Shown: one piece after another, positions 1 to 10,454 of the stretch
Numbering within the stretch: the first letter of the stretch is position 1
Layout of the letters: each line of letters begins with the position of its first letter
Source of the DNA: Armigeres subalbatus
Lineage: Eukaryota > Arthropoda > Insecta > Diptera > Culicidae
Direction: 5' to 3'
Assembly (NCBI RefSeq): GCF_024139115.2
Contig: NC_085140.1
Coordinates: 16,933,085-16,997,084 of the forward strand
DNA length: 64,000 bases
Position numbers and translations under genes: made by a program
Notes under the pieces: generated by a model
What the model was told of the DNA's origin: nothing
Database searches by the model: none
Seen by the model: only the letters and a program-made list of their open reading frames with translations

Positions 1-54
1 TTTGGTCGAATAGTTGATTTTTTTAATAATATTTGTGTGGAGTAAGACGTTTGA

Positions 55-168
55 AGTGAAAAGTAAGAAGTGAACAGTAAAAAGCAAGAAATGATGTTCG
101 AAGAAAAGATGTGAGAGGTGAGAAATGAGAAGTGTGGTGAGAAGTGAAATGTGATACACTCTGACTGT
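55..168. repeat. Degenerate purine-rich GTGAGAA-type array
   Basis: The plus strand is almost purely A/G with variants of GAGAAGTGAGAAATGAG. The same texture resumes at about 866-930, so the MITE at 169-862 looks inserted into one continuous array. No coding potential is seen. Confidence 0.6.
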
Positions 169-214
169 CATCTACTCAGTGACTGAGTAAAATTGTATTG
201 TTGACTCATTTTTT

Positions 215-750
215 GCCTTTCTCGTATACTAAGTATACGTAAAGGCTATATGATCGCTCCAAAAACAAACTTTTTATAGAAGGCCCGGAGACCCATAGTG
301 TTATATACCGATCGACTCAGCTCGACGAATTGAGGTGATGTCTGCGTGTATGTGTGTGTGTGTCTGTGCGCACCCACCCAAAAAAATGTCACTCTGTTTT
401 CAGGTACTTATCCTTAACCGTTTGCAACAGGTTGCATTCGACGCAGAATACTCTATCATTGTTTGCTATTGAAAATTGTCCAGATTGGACTATGGGCTCG
501 GAAGTTATGACTAAAATACCACTTTTTTTATAGTAAAATTGAGTAAAAAAATGTCTCTCATTTTTCAGGCACTTATCCTTGACCGATTTACTTGCAACAA
601 ATTGCATTCGACGTAGAATACTCTCCCATTGTTTCCTATTGAAAATTGGCCAGATCGGACTATGGGCTCAAGAGTAATGGCCAAAATACTATTTTTATAA
701 TGCACGAGAAAGGCACCATCACCGCTAGGTGGATTAATCAGGGTTTTTCC
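215..750 (+). mobile_element. Tandem-module repeat element, family A copy 1
   Basis: The left end GCCTTTCTCGT pairs with ACGAGAAAGGC at 704-714, followed by the tail CTAGGTGGATTAATCAGGG. A core with GACTCAGCTCGACGA and a TG-rich stretch is followed by two tandem copies of a module of about 155 bp (382-530 and 545-692). The copy at 43551-44571 has the same plan but unrelated modules. End fragments lie at 30751-30798 and 51985-52070. It is non-coding, and I do not know its superfamily. Confidence 0.65.
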
Positions 751-816
751 ATGGGAATTTTATTCAATTTGTATCATAAGCGGACTACTCATAGTTTTGA
801 ATAAAATTTCCGTGGG
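748..816. repeat. Short hairpin, 18-20 bp arms
   Basis: CCATGGGAATTTTATTCAA and TTGAATAAAATTTCCGTGGG form imperfect inverted arms around a loop of about 30 bp. It is either a tiny MITE or an internal part of the surrounding element. Confidence 0.5.
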
Positions 817-1174
817 CAAAAATAAAAGGACAATACGATTTTATTCAGTCACTGAGTAGATGAAAGTGATGTGGGAATAAGGAGGTGAGATGTGAGAATT
901 AATAGGCGAGAGGTGAGAAGTGTGAGATAGTACAGACCCCATTCGATTTTGGTAACACGTTCGGAACATTTATGTTGCCAAAATCGAATGGCTTTTGTTT
1001 TCTCATGATCAGGAAATCAATTTTTCTGAGATGCGCATGCGAAACAAGCGACAAAAGATGATTAACGACAAGGCTTTGTTTTTGTCGGAGTTAATAAAGA
1101 CAAAGATCCGAAAATCAGCAACAAGTCAGCAACAAAAAAGAAGACAATTTGGTTGCTAACTTTTAATCCCATTA

Positions 1175-2315
1175 TGTTCGGATATCACCAATCTTTCTAG
1201 CGAAACACAGTTTTGTTGTTTGTCGCTCTAAGCTGAAAGATATATTTAACGTTAATAATCACTTCGCTATACTTCCATAATGACTACAAACTCACAATTT
1301 TGGTGTTCTACCACAAAGCGCAGGTTATGTATATCCCTCTCCTTCTTCTCGACGACAATGTGCAGATCGATTCCAGTAATCCTATCTTTAAATTCAATTG
1401 GGTCAACAGAGCCACATCTTTTATATTGTAATGAAAAACTTACAAGTAAACCGGTTTGTTACCGGGTATCTCCAAGTATTCCGGCGAGAACGAAAACTGC
1501 TTGATCTACCACCAACAGTCTACACTACCTCCTACATATAATGCCAGTCACAGTTAATACATGATTATCGTAATTAAATTGATTTTCATACCTTGATATT
1601 TCGAATTCATTGACCGATCATCTTTTAATCGCTAACCAACTAATAATGAAATAGGGAATATACCGCCGGAAATAAGTATAAAGACAAGCATTATTTTCAT
1701 ACATTTTCATCATGTTTGAGGATCGAAATCTCGATTCCTAGCGATTCGATTTGGCTAAAATTTTACTAGGCACCTGTTTTCAGCTTGAACTTTCGATCTG
1801 TGAGCAAATTGTATACATCTCTATTGATTTTGACCTCCGGAACTGGAAATAATTATAAAGACACCACTTTTTTATATGGGGCTCCATACAACGGAACTGT
1901 CTTTATAATTATTTCCAACAGAAACGCGTACAAGCAGAATATATGCATAATTGTTACTATCATGGAATCAAAATTTAAGTCATTTTAGGCCTGCTTGCAA
2001 AAAATCTGCCCAATCGAATCGCTGAAAATCGAGATATTAACCTCCCAACATGGCCATTTTGTATGGAAACCGAGCTTGTCTTTATACTTATTTCCACCAG
2101 TGTATTTTACAAATTTCCTCGATGTCTGATATCAAATTCAACTAATAAATCCAACACGTAAGTTAGCTAGTCATCCTCGATCTGACATTTCGTTTTGTCT
2201 TTCCTTCGTTCGCACTAACCCTTTTCACTGACATATGTCACTGTCATCGACTTGCCCTATACGATAATTTTAGCAACAATACAATCTAACAAGAGGCTGA
2301 CTGCTGGACGTAACA
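1175..2315 (-). repeat. BEL-1 3' LTR, enlarged by two insertions
   Basis: The plus strand begins TGTTCGG and ends GTAACA, so the element strand reads TGTTACG to CCGAACA. It is 1141 bp against 663 bp for its partner. The difference is exactly accounted for by a 442-bp MITE plus its 2-bp duplication and a 34-bp insertion at 1411-1444 that is absent from the other LTR. The small open frames inside also occur in the other LTR and are not genes. Confidence 0.95.
1661..2102. mobile_element. TA-inserted MITE within the BEL-1 LTR
   Basis: The empty site is visible in the other LTR, where GGGAATATTTTAC is uninterrupted. Here TA is duplicated (1659-1660 and 2103-2104). The terminal arms share GGAAATAAGTATAAAGACAA in inverted orientation. 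A second inverted pair of a closely related sequence (GGAAATAATTATAAAGACA) lies internally at 1845-1863 and 1899-1917, as if a shorter relative had landed in the element. There is no transposase. Confidence 0.9.
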
Positions 2316-2327
2316 TCCCCCCTCCCG
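2316..2327 (-). other. BEL-1 polypurine tract
   Basis: On the minus strand CGGGAGGGGGGA lies immediately before the TGTTACG start of the 3' LTR. This is the expected position and composition of the plus-strand DNA priming tract of an LTR retrotransposon. Confidence 0.85.
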
Positions 2328-2349
2328 TAAAGGGTAGTGAAAGCTAAAT

Positions 2350-4022
2350 CTATTGAACATCTTTACTAGGTACTCCAACGTCCAGTAATGCAAGTTTCAC
2401 CGCAGGCCTTCTGTACACTCCTGTAGCTGTACGAACCAAAGCTTGACGCACGCGCCCATCACGTCCCAGAAGAACCTTCTCGACTCGTCCTCTAACATAC
2501 TGGTTCCTTACTGTTGTGCCAACCATGAGCACTAAATCTCCTTCTTGAATATCTCGTACTTCTTCAAACCACCTACCACGACGAGTGATCACCGGCAGAT
2601 ATTCTTTAATCCACCTCTTCCAAATGGTGTCGGTGATATGTTGAACTTGTGCCCAACAGCTTCGTAAATTTGTTCGATATTCATTACATTCCGATGGTGG
2701 CTGTTTTCTCCTGACGAACTTCCCAAAAGAAAATGATTGGGGGTCAAAGATTCTTCGTCTGCAGTCTCCAGTGGAAGATACGTGAGAGGACGAGAATTAA
2801 TCATTGCCTCTGCGTCTAACAATACCGTCTCAAGCACTTCATCCGATGGACGACGTGGATTATCGATGATTGTCCCAATCGCATTCTTCACAGAGCGCAC
2901 TAAGCGCTCCCAAGCCCCTCCCATATGTGGGGCATCCGGTGGGTTAAAGTTCCAACGTGTATTGGTATTAGTAAACGTACTAGCCAGAACCTCGTTCATT
3001 TTAGCGACCTCTTGTCGTAACTGCTTGTTAGCGCCTACAAAACACGTTCCATTGTCGCTAAAGAATTCCGCCGGCGCTCCGCGACGAGCAATAAAGCGCC
3101 GTATAGCCATCACACATGATTCGCTGGTTAAACTGTGTACTAATTCGAGGTGTATCGCACGCATCGTGAGGCACGTGAAAAGTGCAACCCAGCGCTTCAC
3201 TATTGAGCGGCCTACTTTCACTGTTACTGGGCCAAAATAATCTAGGCCAACGTAAGTAAACGGCCTCACAAAGGGTGTTACACGTTGTATTGGTAACTGG
3301 GCCATTGGTGGAGGATGAGGAGATGCGTTCGTTACGCGACACTTGACACATTTTCTTGCTGTCTGCTTCACTAGTGTTCGTAAAGTTGATATTTCGTACC
3401 GCTGCCTCATCTCATTCACCACCGTTTCATGATTGGCATGACGGTAGTGGCGATGGTACCAATCCACAATGAGAGCGGTGATCGGGTGAGTCTTTGGCAG
3501 TATGACAGGGTTCTTCGCCTCGGGTGTTGCATACCATGCCGCACCTATTCTTCCACGCATTCTTATTACTTCTTCGGTGTCGAGGTAGGGACATAACTTG
3601 TAGATTAAGCTTGTTTTTGGTACCGAATTGTGTCTATCTGCACTTCCTTGTGTTTTCAGCAGAACTTCCCGCTCAGGGTAGTATACTTCGACTTGCGCTT
3701 CTTTCCAAAGCTCACGTTCAGCCAACTTCAGTTCTTCTTGGGTCAACATTCCAGTTGTTTGTAGGCACTTTATGTTTCCGATGAATCTTATCATGTACAC
3801 TTAGGTTCTCAGCAATCTTCCCCATTAACTGAACCGCAGGAGTTCTATTGATAATAAAGGAACGTATGATGAACATTGGATACATTGATAGCTTCTTCCC
3901 TGTTGACATTGAGTTATTGTTTTGTGGCCATTCCGCTTTCGAGAGGTAGAGGAAAGACGGGCCACAGAACTAGCGGCCTTTAGAATCGAAATTTGGTCCA
4001 CTCCCCCACTTAGTTGCCTCAT
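2350..4022 (-). pseudogene. BEL-1 pol: RNase H tail and integrase, frameshifted
   Basis: This is the integrase part of a BEL/Pao polyprotein, which would join element DNA to the genome. The main frame (2589-3800) holds an H-H-C-C zinc region (HANHETVVNEM, CVKC), then the catalytic residues in VGLDYFGP, SDNGTCF and the Glu of HMGGAWERLVRSVK, so the D-D-E set is present. The C-terminal basic region continues in another frame at 2350-2592 after a break near 2600-2640. Upstream, 3718-4022 carries the RNase H-integrase linker in shifted frames. Methionine starts are not meaningful because it is part of a polyprotein. The motifs are intact but the reading frame is broken. Confidence 0.9.
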
Positions 4023-4025
4023 CTG

Positions 4026-5652
4026 CTAGGTTTTTTTAGTAGGCAACCATCTCCATTGGTTCATCTTCGTCATTGACAAAATTTCCCCAACTCTAACTCC
4101 CACGAATTTGTTGTATTTCCTGTGGTCCGAATTGATCCACGCAAGAACCGTAGACGAATCTGACCAAAGATGAATGCTGACTATGTCATAAGTGTGAGAG
4201 GTCGATATTGAGTCTGCCATTCGTGCTCCCAGCACTGCTGCCATAAGTTCCAGCCGGGGCACGGAAAGAACTTTAAGGGGAGCCACCTTGCTTTTAGCGC
4301 CGACCAGTGCCACTTCTACTCCTTCGTCACCAGAAACACGCATGTAGGCGACGCACGCGTACGCTGCATCGCTGGCATCCACAAAAACGTGCAGTTGTTT
4401 AGCCTTTCCAACTTGGTCCCGAAAATAACACCGCGGAATCCGCAGTTCGCACAGCTTTGGTAAGAAACTAATCCATTGCCACCACCGTTCAGATAATTCT
4501 CTATTAATGGGCACGTCCCAATCGATTCCCGTAGCCCAAACGTCTTGGATTAGAATCCTGCCATGAATTAAGTAGAATGTCACAAACCCCAACGGATCAA
4601 ATAGACTCATCACTAATTTAAGCATTTCTCGCTTCGTTGGGATGTGGGATGACTCCGTAGCCTTAGAGAGACCATCGCGGAATGACAACGTGTAGATGAA
4701 CTCATCTTCGAACGGTTTCCACCTCATACCAAGTACGGATTCTACCTTTTCGGCTCTAACTAAGCTCAAATGCTTGGCATCTGCCTGTACATTGCGCCGG
4801 GCTTCTTCGCTTATTCCCAGCAGAACGTCGTTTGAGTTTGATAAGAAATTGCGCAGGTTGAACCCGCCCTTAGAGTGGATGAACGTAACTTGTTTTACTA
4901 CCTCTATGGCTTCATCGACGGTTTCAAAGCTGTCGAGGTAGTCATCTACGTAGTGGTATTTAACGATTGCTGACGATGCTTTGGGAAAGGATTCTGCATA
5001 GTCTCGGGCATTCGCGTTTTTAACAAATTGCGCCGAGCTCGGAGAGCAAGTTGCTCCAAAGGTCGCGACATCAATTATATACACGCTGGGGCTTCTTCTG
5101 GTTTGATTCTCCATAGGAATCGTTGCGACTGGCTGTCTTGAGGACGGATAAGAAGACGAAGAAACATTTCTTCTATATCTCCGGTAACGGCGATAGGGTG
5201 CTCACGGAAGTGATACAGAATGGATATAAGGGATTCAGAAGGTCTGGGCCTTTAAGCAGAGCTGAGTTAAACGAGACTCCTTCCACCTTCGCGGCCGCAT
5301 CCCAGACAACCCGAACCTTTTCAGGCTTTTTGGGGTGTACCACTACACATAGCGGGAGGTACCAAACCCGTTTCGTGTCAAATGATCTCAGCTCCATTGG
5401 GGTTGCTTTATGGCAGTATCCTTTAGCCACGTATTCTTCTAACTTCTGATGAACACGAGTTCGTAAACTTGGATCCTTAGCCAACTTTCGTTCCAGCGAT
5501 TGTAGTCTTCTGATAGCCATGGGGTAACTATCGGGAAATTCCACAGTGTCCGCTTTCCAAAGTAATCCCGTTTCGAACCTAGCCGCAACTCTTCGCGTTG
5601 TTTCTTTCAACAACCTATTAGCCCTCTTGTCTGCTTCCGACTCAGGGATCAT
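4026..5652 (-). pseudogene. BEL-1 pol: reverse transcriptase and RNase H, frameshifted
   Basis: The Pao-type reverse transcriptase is split into two frames. 5173-5652 carries the N-terminal fingers, with RFETGLLWK and VVVHPKKPEKVRVVWDA. 4026-5114 carries the palm with the catalytic HYVDDYLDSF box and then RNase H (HVFVDASDAAYACVAY, LWSDSSTVLAWINS). Residues between the two frames read in a third frame, so there are breaks near 5205 and 5105. A further shift near 5650 separates it from protease, with a 4-bp overlap. The family and domain order are clear. Function is unlikely without frameshifting. Confidence 0.92.
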
Positions 5653-6542
5653 ATATTGGCTTGTGCCGTCCGTTCGATCCAGTGAAAATAATCGTTGAGT
5701 TGTTCATTCATCTCGTTATCTGAATCTTGAGCGGCCGGTACATGAAAATTTACCGACACTGTTGGCGATGATGCACGTCCACTGTATCCATAAATTGCCC
5801 AGCCTAATCTGCATTTTGCGGCGACAGGTTCGTTATCATTTCCTTCCCGGATCTTTAGCGGTATTGCCAATCTTAAATTATCCAGTCCAATAAGAATTTT
5901 AGGCTCGACTTGTACGTAGTCATCCATCGGCAACCCGCGTAAATGAGGATATTGATTAGCTAGGGCTCCATAACACAATGATTGCTTCGGAAGTAGAAGC
6001 CGCTCTACAGTGTGTGCATCGTTTATCTGGAATGTATTCGCCGACCCAATACCCTTGATGCGAAAGTTCACTCTCTTAGAAGTCGATTCCTGGCGCGCGA
6101 TGTTGCCCGTCCATCGGAGTGTCAGAGGCTCGGTTGGCCCGTTCAATCCCATATGCTCTGCGACCGTTCGATCTAGGAGCGTCGAAGATGATCCCTCATC
6201 GATAAACGCGAATATCATTTGTTGCTTCTCAGCCATGGATATTATCACTGGAAGTATGCGGAAATACGGGAAGCGGCCACAATTTTGGTTAATTAGGGAA
6301 CTATGACATGACGATAACCGAGTAGATGTAGTAGGTGTCATTGTCGGATGTAAAAGAGTATGATGTTTCTCGCGACATCCTTCAACGCCACAGCCTTGCC
6401 ATGTTCGGCATGGCCATTTTTGGTGAAAATTCAAGCACGTGCGACACAGATTGTACTGCAACACTATCTTCATTCGGTCGTCGATGCATTTAGATTTGAA
6501 TTCTTCACATTCCGCGATACGATGCCCTAACGCATTACACAT
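5649..6542 (-). CDS. BEL-1 zinc knuckle and aspartic protease region
   Basis: This 297-aa frame begins inside a classic CX2CX4HX4C zinc knuckle (CIMCNALGHRIAEC), followed by a second Cys/His cluster typical of BEL/Pao (CRTCLNFHQKWPC, CGVEGC). The retropepsin-like active site is AFIDEGSSSTLLD, near residue 110. It would cut the polyprotein. It is in the same frame as gag and separated only by one TAG stop (6576-6578) and eleven sense codons, so the natural protein almost certainly begins upstream. It ends with a frame break into RT. Confidence 0.88.
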   Translation of the reverse strand: MCNALGHRIAECEEFKSKCIDDRMKIVLQYNLCRTCLNFHQKWPCRTWQGCGVEGCREKHHTLLHPTMTPTTSTRLSSCHSSLINQNCGRFPYFRILPVIISMAEKQQMIFAFIDEGSSSTLLDRTVAEHMGLNGPTEPLTLRWTGNIARQESTSKRVNFRIKGIGSANTFQINDAHTVERLLLPKQSLCYGALANQYPHLRGLPMDDYVQVEPKILIGLDNLRLAIPLKIREGNDNEPVAAKCRLGWAIYGYSGRASSPTVSVNFHVPAAQDSDNEMNEQLNDYFHWIERTAQANI

Positions 6543-6575
6543 GATGCATGGTTTTGGTAACTTTTCACTGTCCCA

Positions 6576-8069
6576 CTATTTCTTGCCTCCATGTAGGGGC
6601 TTCATGAGCATGGATAAATGCCTTTTCTTTCGACTTCTCGTTTTTGGTGTCAGACTGATCGGTAAGTCGAAGGTGACTTCACTTGCTGCTTGGATAAGTT
6701 CATTCATGAAAGTGTTGAAATCAGCGAGTGTCGCACCTCGATGAATTAGTTTGTACCTGGCCCAATCCAATCTCAATTGAGCCGGTAGTTTCATAATCAA
6801 CTCTTGTAACAAAACAGGATTGGTCAAATGATTTTCCTGGTTAGCAGCTTCCAGATGGACTACTAAGTTTTCCACTGCAAGGCCAAAGTCAATAAGCGTA
6901 TCTAACTGCTCTGGCTTGGGCGCAGGTACACGGCGAATTCGTTCCAGCAATGAACGAACAATAAGCTCTGGTCGACCGAATCGCATTTGTAGCGTCTTGA
7001 TAACGTGGGGTACACCGGCGGGCATCATGAGCCGACTACGTACCGTCTCAAGAGCATTTCCACGCAAGCACTTCTGGAGTCTTACTAAATTTTCCACGTC
7101 CGAAAATCCGCATGCGACTGTTGTCTCTTCATATGTCCGAATAAACATAGGCCAATCCTCTGGGTGTCCACTAAAAACCGGTAAATCCTTGCCTGTGACT
7201 TGCCGAGCAGCTATTTGCATGTATGTAGTCGGCAGCGGTGGTTCCACAGCACGATTGTTTCCTGCATTAAGCGAAAGATTTGAGAGTTTAGGTACGAGAT
7301 GGCTAGGTCCTGCCACAGATTCGTTCCGCTGTGACGAAGCAAAATTAGCCATGCGAGAGTTTGAGCTGGAGATACGTCTTTGTATATCGTTTAGAGCGTT
7401 TTCTTCAAGTGGGTACTGCGATGTGACCCAAGTGGCAACTCTCTCGGTATTCGAAACGTGCGAAGCAGATGACGATCCGCTTAATTCTGCCTGTTGACGC
7501 ATCAGTTCTTTCTTTTTCTCCATAGATTCACGTCTCAGGAGCGTCTTCTTCTCTTGCAAATCCTTTTGTCTCACCAACTCTGCCTCTCGAAGTTTTGTTT
7601 CTTCTTCCATCAAACTTTTCTTCATCTCCAGCTTGCGTTGATTTTCAGCAAACTCCTGTCGTTGTAGTTCCTCTTGTTCCTTCAGCTCCATCTCCCTCAA
7701 TTGTTCCTCTTCTTCGAGCAGGCGCATCTGGGCTTCTAACGCTGCGGCCTGAGCACTAGCTGTCATGCTTACCTTCGATGTAACAGTCTTATCTGGCTTC
7801 TTGCTCCGTGTCTTCGACGCCTTGCTGCCGCCGCCTTTTACTGCTTTCTCCTTCGTCTGCTGGGGGTCCAGTAGATCCGTATGAGACGTTGAATTACATT
7901 TGTTGCATAACCAGTGGCGGTCCTTAACGGTGTGATCTACTCCAACACACTTGAAGTGATGCCAGTCACTACATGCATCACAAGCCACCATTGAATCCAC
8001 GACGTCATGTTGATTGCATGACTGGCAATTGTATCCGGAGGTATTCCCAACTTGCATCTTTGGCGACAA
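6576..8069 (-). CDS. BEL-1 Gag with N-terminal PHD-like finger
   Basis: This intact 497-codon frame begins 16 bp inside the 5' LTR boundary. Residues 15-58 have PHD-type Cys/His spacing (CQSC, CDAC, HHFKC, CNKC). Residues about 100-195 are Glu/Lys/Gln-rich heptads, a likely coiled coil. Residues from about 295 match the Pao-type gag core (LPVFSGHPEDWPMF, then LVRLQKCLRGNA). It would form the particle that packages element RNA. The PHD-like finger may influence chromatin choice, but that is inference. It stops at TAG in the same frame as the zinc knuckle, so either this copy has a nonsense mutation or the family uses readthrough. Confidence 0.92.
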   Translation of the reverse strand: MSPKMQVGNTSGYNCQSCNQHDVVDSMVACDACSDWHHFKCVGVDHTVKDRHWLCNKCNSTSHTDLLDPQQTKEKAVKGGGSKASKTRSKKPDKTVTSKVSMTASAQAAALEAQMRLLEEEEQLREMELKEQEELQRQEFAENQRKLEMKKSLMEEETKLREAELVRQKDLQEKKTLLRRESMEKKKELMRQQAELSGSSSASHVSNTERVATWVTSQYPLEENALNDIQRRISSSNSRMANFASSQRNESVAGPSHLVPKLSNLSLNAGNNRAVEPPLPTTYMQIAARQVTGKDLPVFSGHPEDWPMFIRTYEETTVACGFSDVENLVRLQKCLRGNALETVRSRLMMPAGVPHVIKTLQMRFGRPELIVRSLLERIRRVPAPKPEQLDTLIDFGLAVENLVVHLEAANQENHLTNPVLLQELIMKLPAQLRLDWARYKLIHRGATLADFNTFMNELIQAASEVTFDLPISLTPKTRSRKKRHLSMLMKPLHGGKK

Positions 8070-8084
8070 AATTCTTAGAGAATT

Positions 8085-8747
8085 TGTTCGGATATCACCA
8101 ATCTTTCTAGCGAAACACAGTTTTGTTGTTTGTCGCTCTAAGCTGAAAGATATATTTAACGTTAATAATCACTTCGCTATACTTCCATAATGACTACAAA
8201 CTCACAATTTTGGTGTTCTACCACAAAGCGCAGGTTATGTATATCCCTCTCCTTCTTCTCGACGACAATGTGCAGATCGATTCCAGTAATCCTATCTTTA
8301 AATTCAATTGGGTCAACAGAAGTAAACCGGTTTGTTACCGGGTATCTCAAAGTATTCCGACGAGAACGAAAACTGCTTGATCTACCACCAACAGTCAACA
8401 CTACCACTTACATATAATGCCTGTCACAGTTAATCCATGATTATCGTAATTAAATTGATATTCATACCTTGATATTTCGAATTCATTGACCGATCATCTT
8501 TTAATCGCTAACCAACTAATAATGAAATAGGGAATATTTTACAAATTTCCTCGATGCCTGATATCAAATTCAACTAATAAATCCAACACGTAAGTTAGCT
8601 AGTCATCCTCGATCTGACATTTCGTTTTGTCTTTCCTTCGTTCGCACTAACCCTTTTCACTGACATATGTCACTGTCATCGACTTGCCCTATACGATAAT
8701 TTTAGCAACAATACAATCTAACAAGAGGCTGACTGCTGGACGTAACA
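8085..8747 (-). repeat. BEL-1 5' LTR, 663 bp
   Basis: This is the uninterrupted partner of 1175-2315, from TGTTCGG to GTAACA on the plus strand and followed by the CATTA duplication. It would hold the promoter and polyadenylation signal for the minus-strand transcript. Confidence 0.95.
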
Positions 8748-9359
8748 CATTATTTTGCATTATCTATGCAGAAATTTTCGGTTTTGTGCTATCGTAGTTT
8801 CTGCTTTTATGGAAATATTCGAGAATCTAACTTCGATTACAAAAATAGCATCGTATTCTCGGAAATATCAGAGCATGCAAGCAAATGATTCTTGTCATAT
8901 TGTGTTTAAGTTCTGATAAAGGTTTGTCGCTAGGTGCGTTTGTCAGTAACATACTCTGTTGATGACAAAGGGTATATTGTTAGGCGTTGCTCGAATATTG
9001 ATTCCCTGCTCATGATACTTCAACTTTTCTTCACTTTTTGTGACGGTAAACACACTGTAACCCTTTTTTACGCGAATTTTGAAATCTAAACGTTTACACT
9101 AACACATTTTCACGCTGTTTTTTTTTAATTTTTTTCGGTTTCGGGGTCTAACCAATTTCTTTTACAAAAATTTTAATATTTAGGCGTTTTTCGTGAAAAA
9201 AAAATTGCGCTAATTTTTTACAATTTTCTTTACGTCGGGTTAGGGGTCTAACCAATTTATTTAATGATATTTACGTGGTTTATAAGCAATATCAAAAATA
9301 AAAAATTGTGTCGTTAAAATCGAATGTTGCCAACATCGAATGGGGTCTGTATTCCGAAA

Positions 9360-10240
9360 GGTAAAGCAGGACTTGAGATGTGAGAAGTAATTAAGCGATT
9401 AGAGGTGAGACAGGTGAGACTTCATATATTACACTTCTCACTTCTCTCATCTCACTTCTTACTGAACACTTCTCAATTGTCACTTCCAACTTCTTACTTA
9501 TTTCGTATATTAGGTGAAAAATAGCTCATGCTACACTTTTCACTTGCAATTCTCATTACTCACTTCTCATTTATCAGATTTCACTACTCGCAAACTTAAG
9601 AACTCTTTTAACTATTCAGCCAAACGTTGTTCGGACAAAGAGCCTTACATCATAATTCTATAATAATCAAAAAAAATAATGAAAGGTAGAAGTAATAAAA
9701 AGAAAAGCAACGTAAAAAGTGATAAGTGAGAAGTTATGAGTAATGGGGAGTGAGAAGTTATAAACAATAAGTGAAAAGGAGGAATCGACAATTGTAAATT
9801 GAGACATGAGAAGTTAGATGGAACAAGCAAGACATGAGAATGAGATTTGAGAAATAAGAAGTCTTGCAAGCAGCAAAAAGCAATGAAGAACTGATTTATA
9901 AATCAAAATTCTCATTGATAGAAAAAAGAAAAAAAGGGAGTGAAAATGAGATGTGAGAAGAAAGAAGGTAGATCTTAGTATTTAGTAGCGAGAAATGAGA
10001 AATAAGAAGTGGGAAGTAAAACATGATATGTGAGAACTCAGAAAGGGAAGGGAAACATAAGAATGGACAAATGAAATATGATAAGCGACACGGAAAGCAA
10101 GAAGTAGAATTGAAGAACTGAGAAGTGACAAATGAGATGAAAGAAGAGGGAAATGAAAAGTGAGCTCAGCGAGACGCGAGCAGTAAGAAGAGCGAAATGA
10201 TATATGGGATGTGAGTAGCAAGAAGTGAGTTACCATCGAT
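9360..10240. repeat. Degenerate GTGAGAA / CTTCTCAC array
   Basis: Low-complexity DNA of GAGAAGTGAGA variants. It switches strand: pyrimidine-rich at about 9421-9600 and purine-rich at about 9715-10240. The small leucine/serine-rich open frames here arise from composition. Confidence 0.65.
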
Positions 10241-10454
10241 CGGACTGAAATCGGGTTCTTCATGATCAGTTTTGACAAAAGCTCGCCTATGAAGCGCCCT
10301 ATAGCCCCTTTGACTAGACTTGCGCATAGTGTTACCAGATCCGGTTTGACTAAAAAGAGTACATTTACAAAAAGTGAAAATAGAGTACAAAAGAGTACAA
10401 CCTACAGCTTTTTTTTTTTTAAATTTACAATTCAAACTTGATATTGTACCGTTT

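Larger units (their letters stand above)
169..862. mobile_element. MITE-like element with ~33-bp TIRs, itself interrupted
   Basis: CATCTACTCAGTGACTGAG at the left end is matched in inverted orientation at 829-862 (CACTGAGTAGATG), and similarity continues inward for about 33 bp through AAAATTGTATTGT. The interior is nearly all later insertions: a tandem-module repeat at 215-750 and a small hairpin at 748-816. Both flanks are the same purine-rich array, which supports the boundaries. No transposase is visible, so it is non-autonomous. The superfamily is unknown. Confidence 0.6.
1175..8747 (-). mobile_element. BEL-1: complete BEL/Pao LTR retrotransposon
   Basis: Two LTRs (1175-2315 and 8085-8747) bracket minus-strand gag, protease, RT, RNase H and integrase. 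The 5-bp duplication CATTA is at 1170-1174 and 8748-8752. A polypurine tract abuts the 3' LTR. About nine LTR-LTR substitutions in 663 bp (counted by eye) suggest a fairly young insertion, yet pol carries at least five frame breaks and gag ends at an in-frame TAG. It is probably non-autonomous in this copy. It sits inside the TIR element 933-9349. Confidence 0.95.
933..9349. mobile_element. TA-flanked TIR DNA element split by BEL-1
   Basis: The left end CAGACCCCATTCGATTTTGG and the inverted right end (9324-9349) match over about 26 bp, and both are flanked by TA (931-932 and 9350-9351), the target used by Tc1/mariner-type elements. Removing BEL-1 and its duplication leaves about 840 bp with no transposase, so this was a non-autonomous element. 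The right half holds a short duplication, GGGGTCTAACCAATTT at about 9145 and again at about 9246. Confidence 0.8.

Noticed and set aside
1280..1504. 74-codon frame, repeated at 8190-8417, with a minus counterpart at 8177-8407
   Set aside because: It lies within both LTRs of BEL-1. Presence in the two LTRs is duplication, not evidence of coding.
2737..3240. 167-codon plus frame
   Set aside because: It is the antisense shadow of the BEL-1 integrase.
6916..7497. 193-codon plus frame
   Set aside because: It is the antisense shadow of BEL-1 gag.
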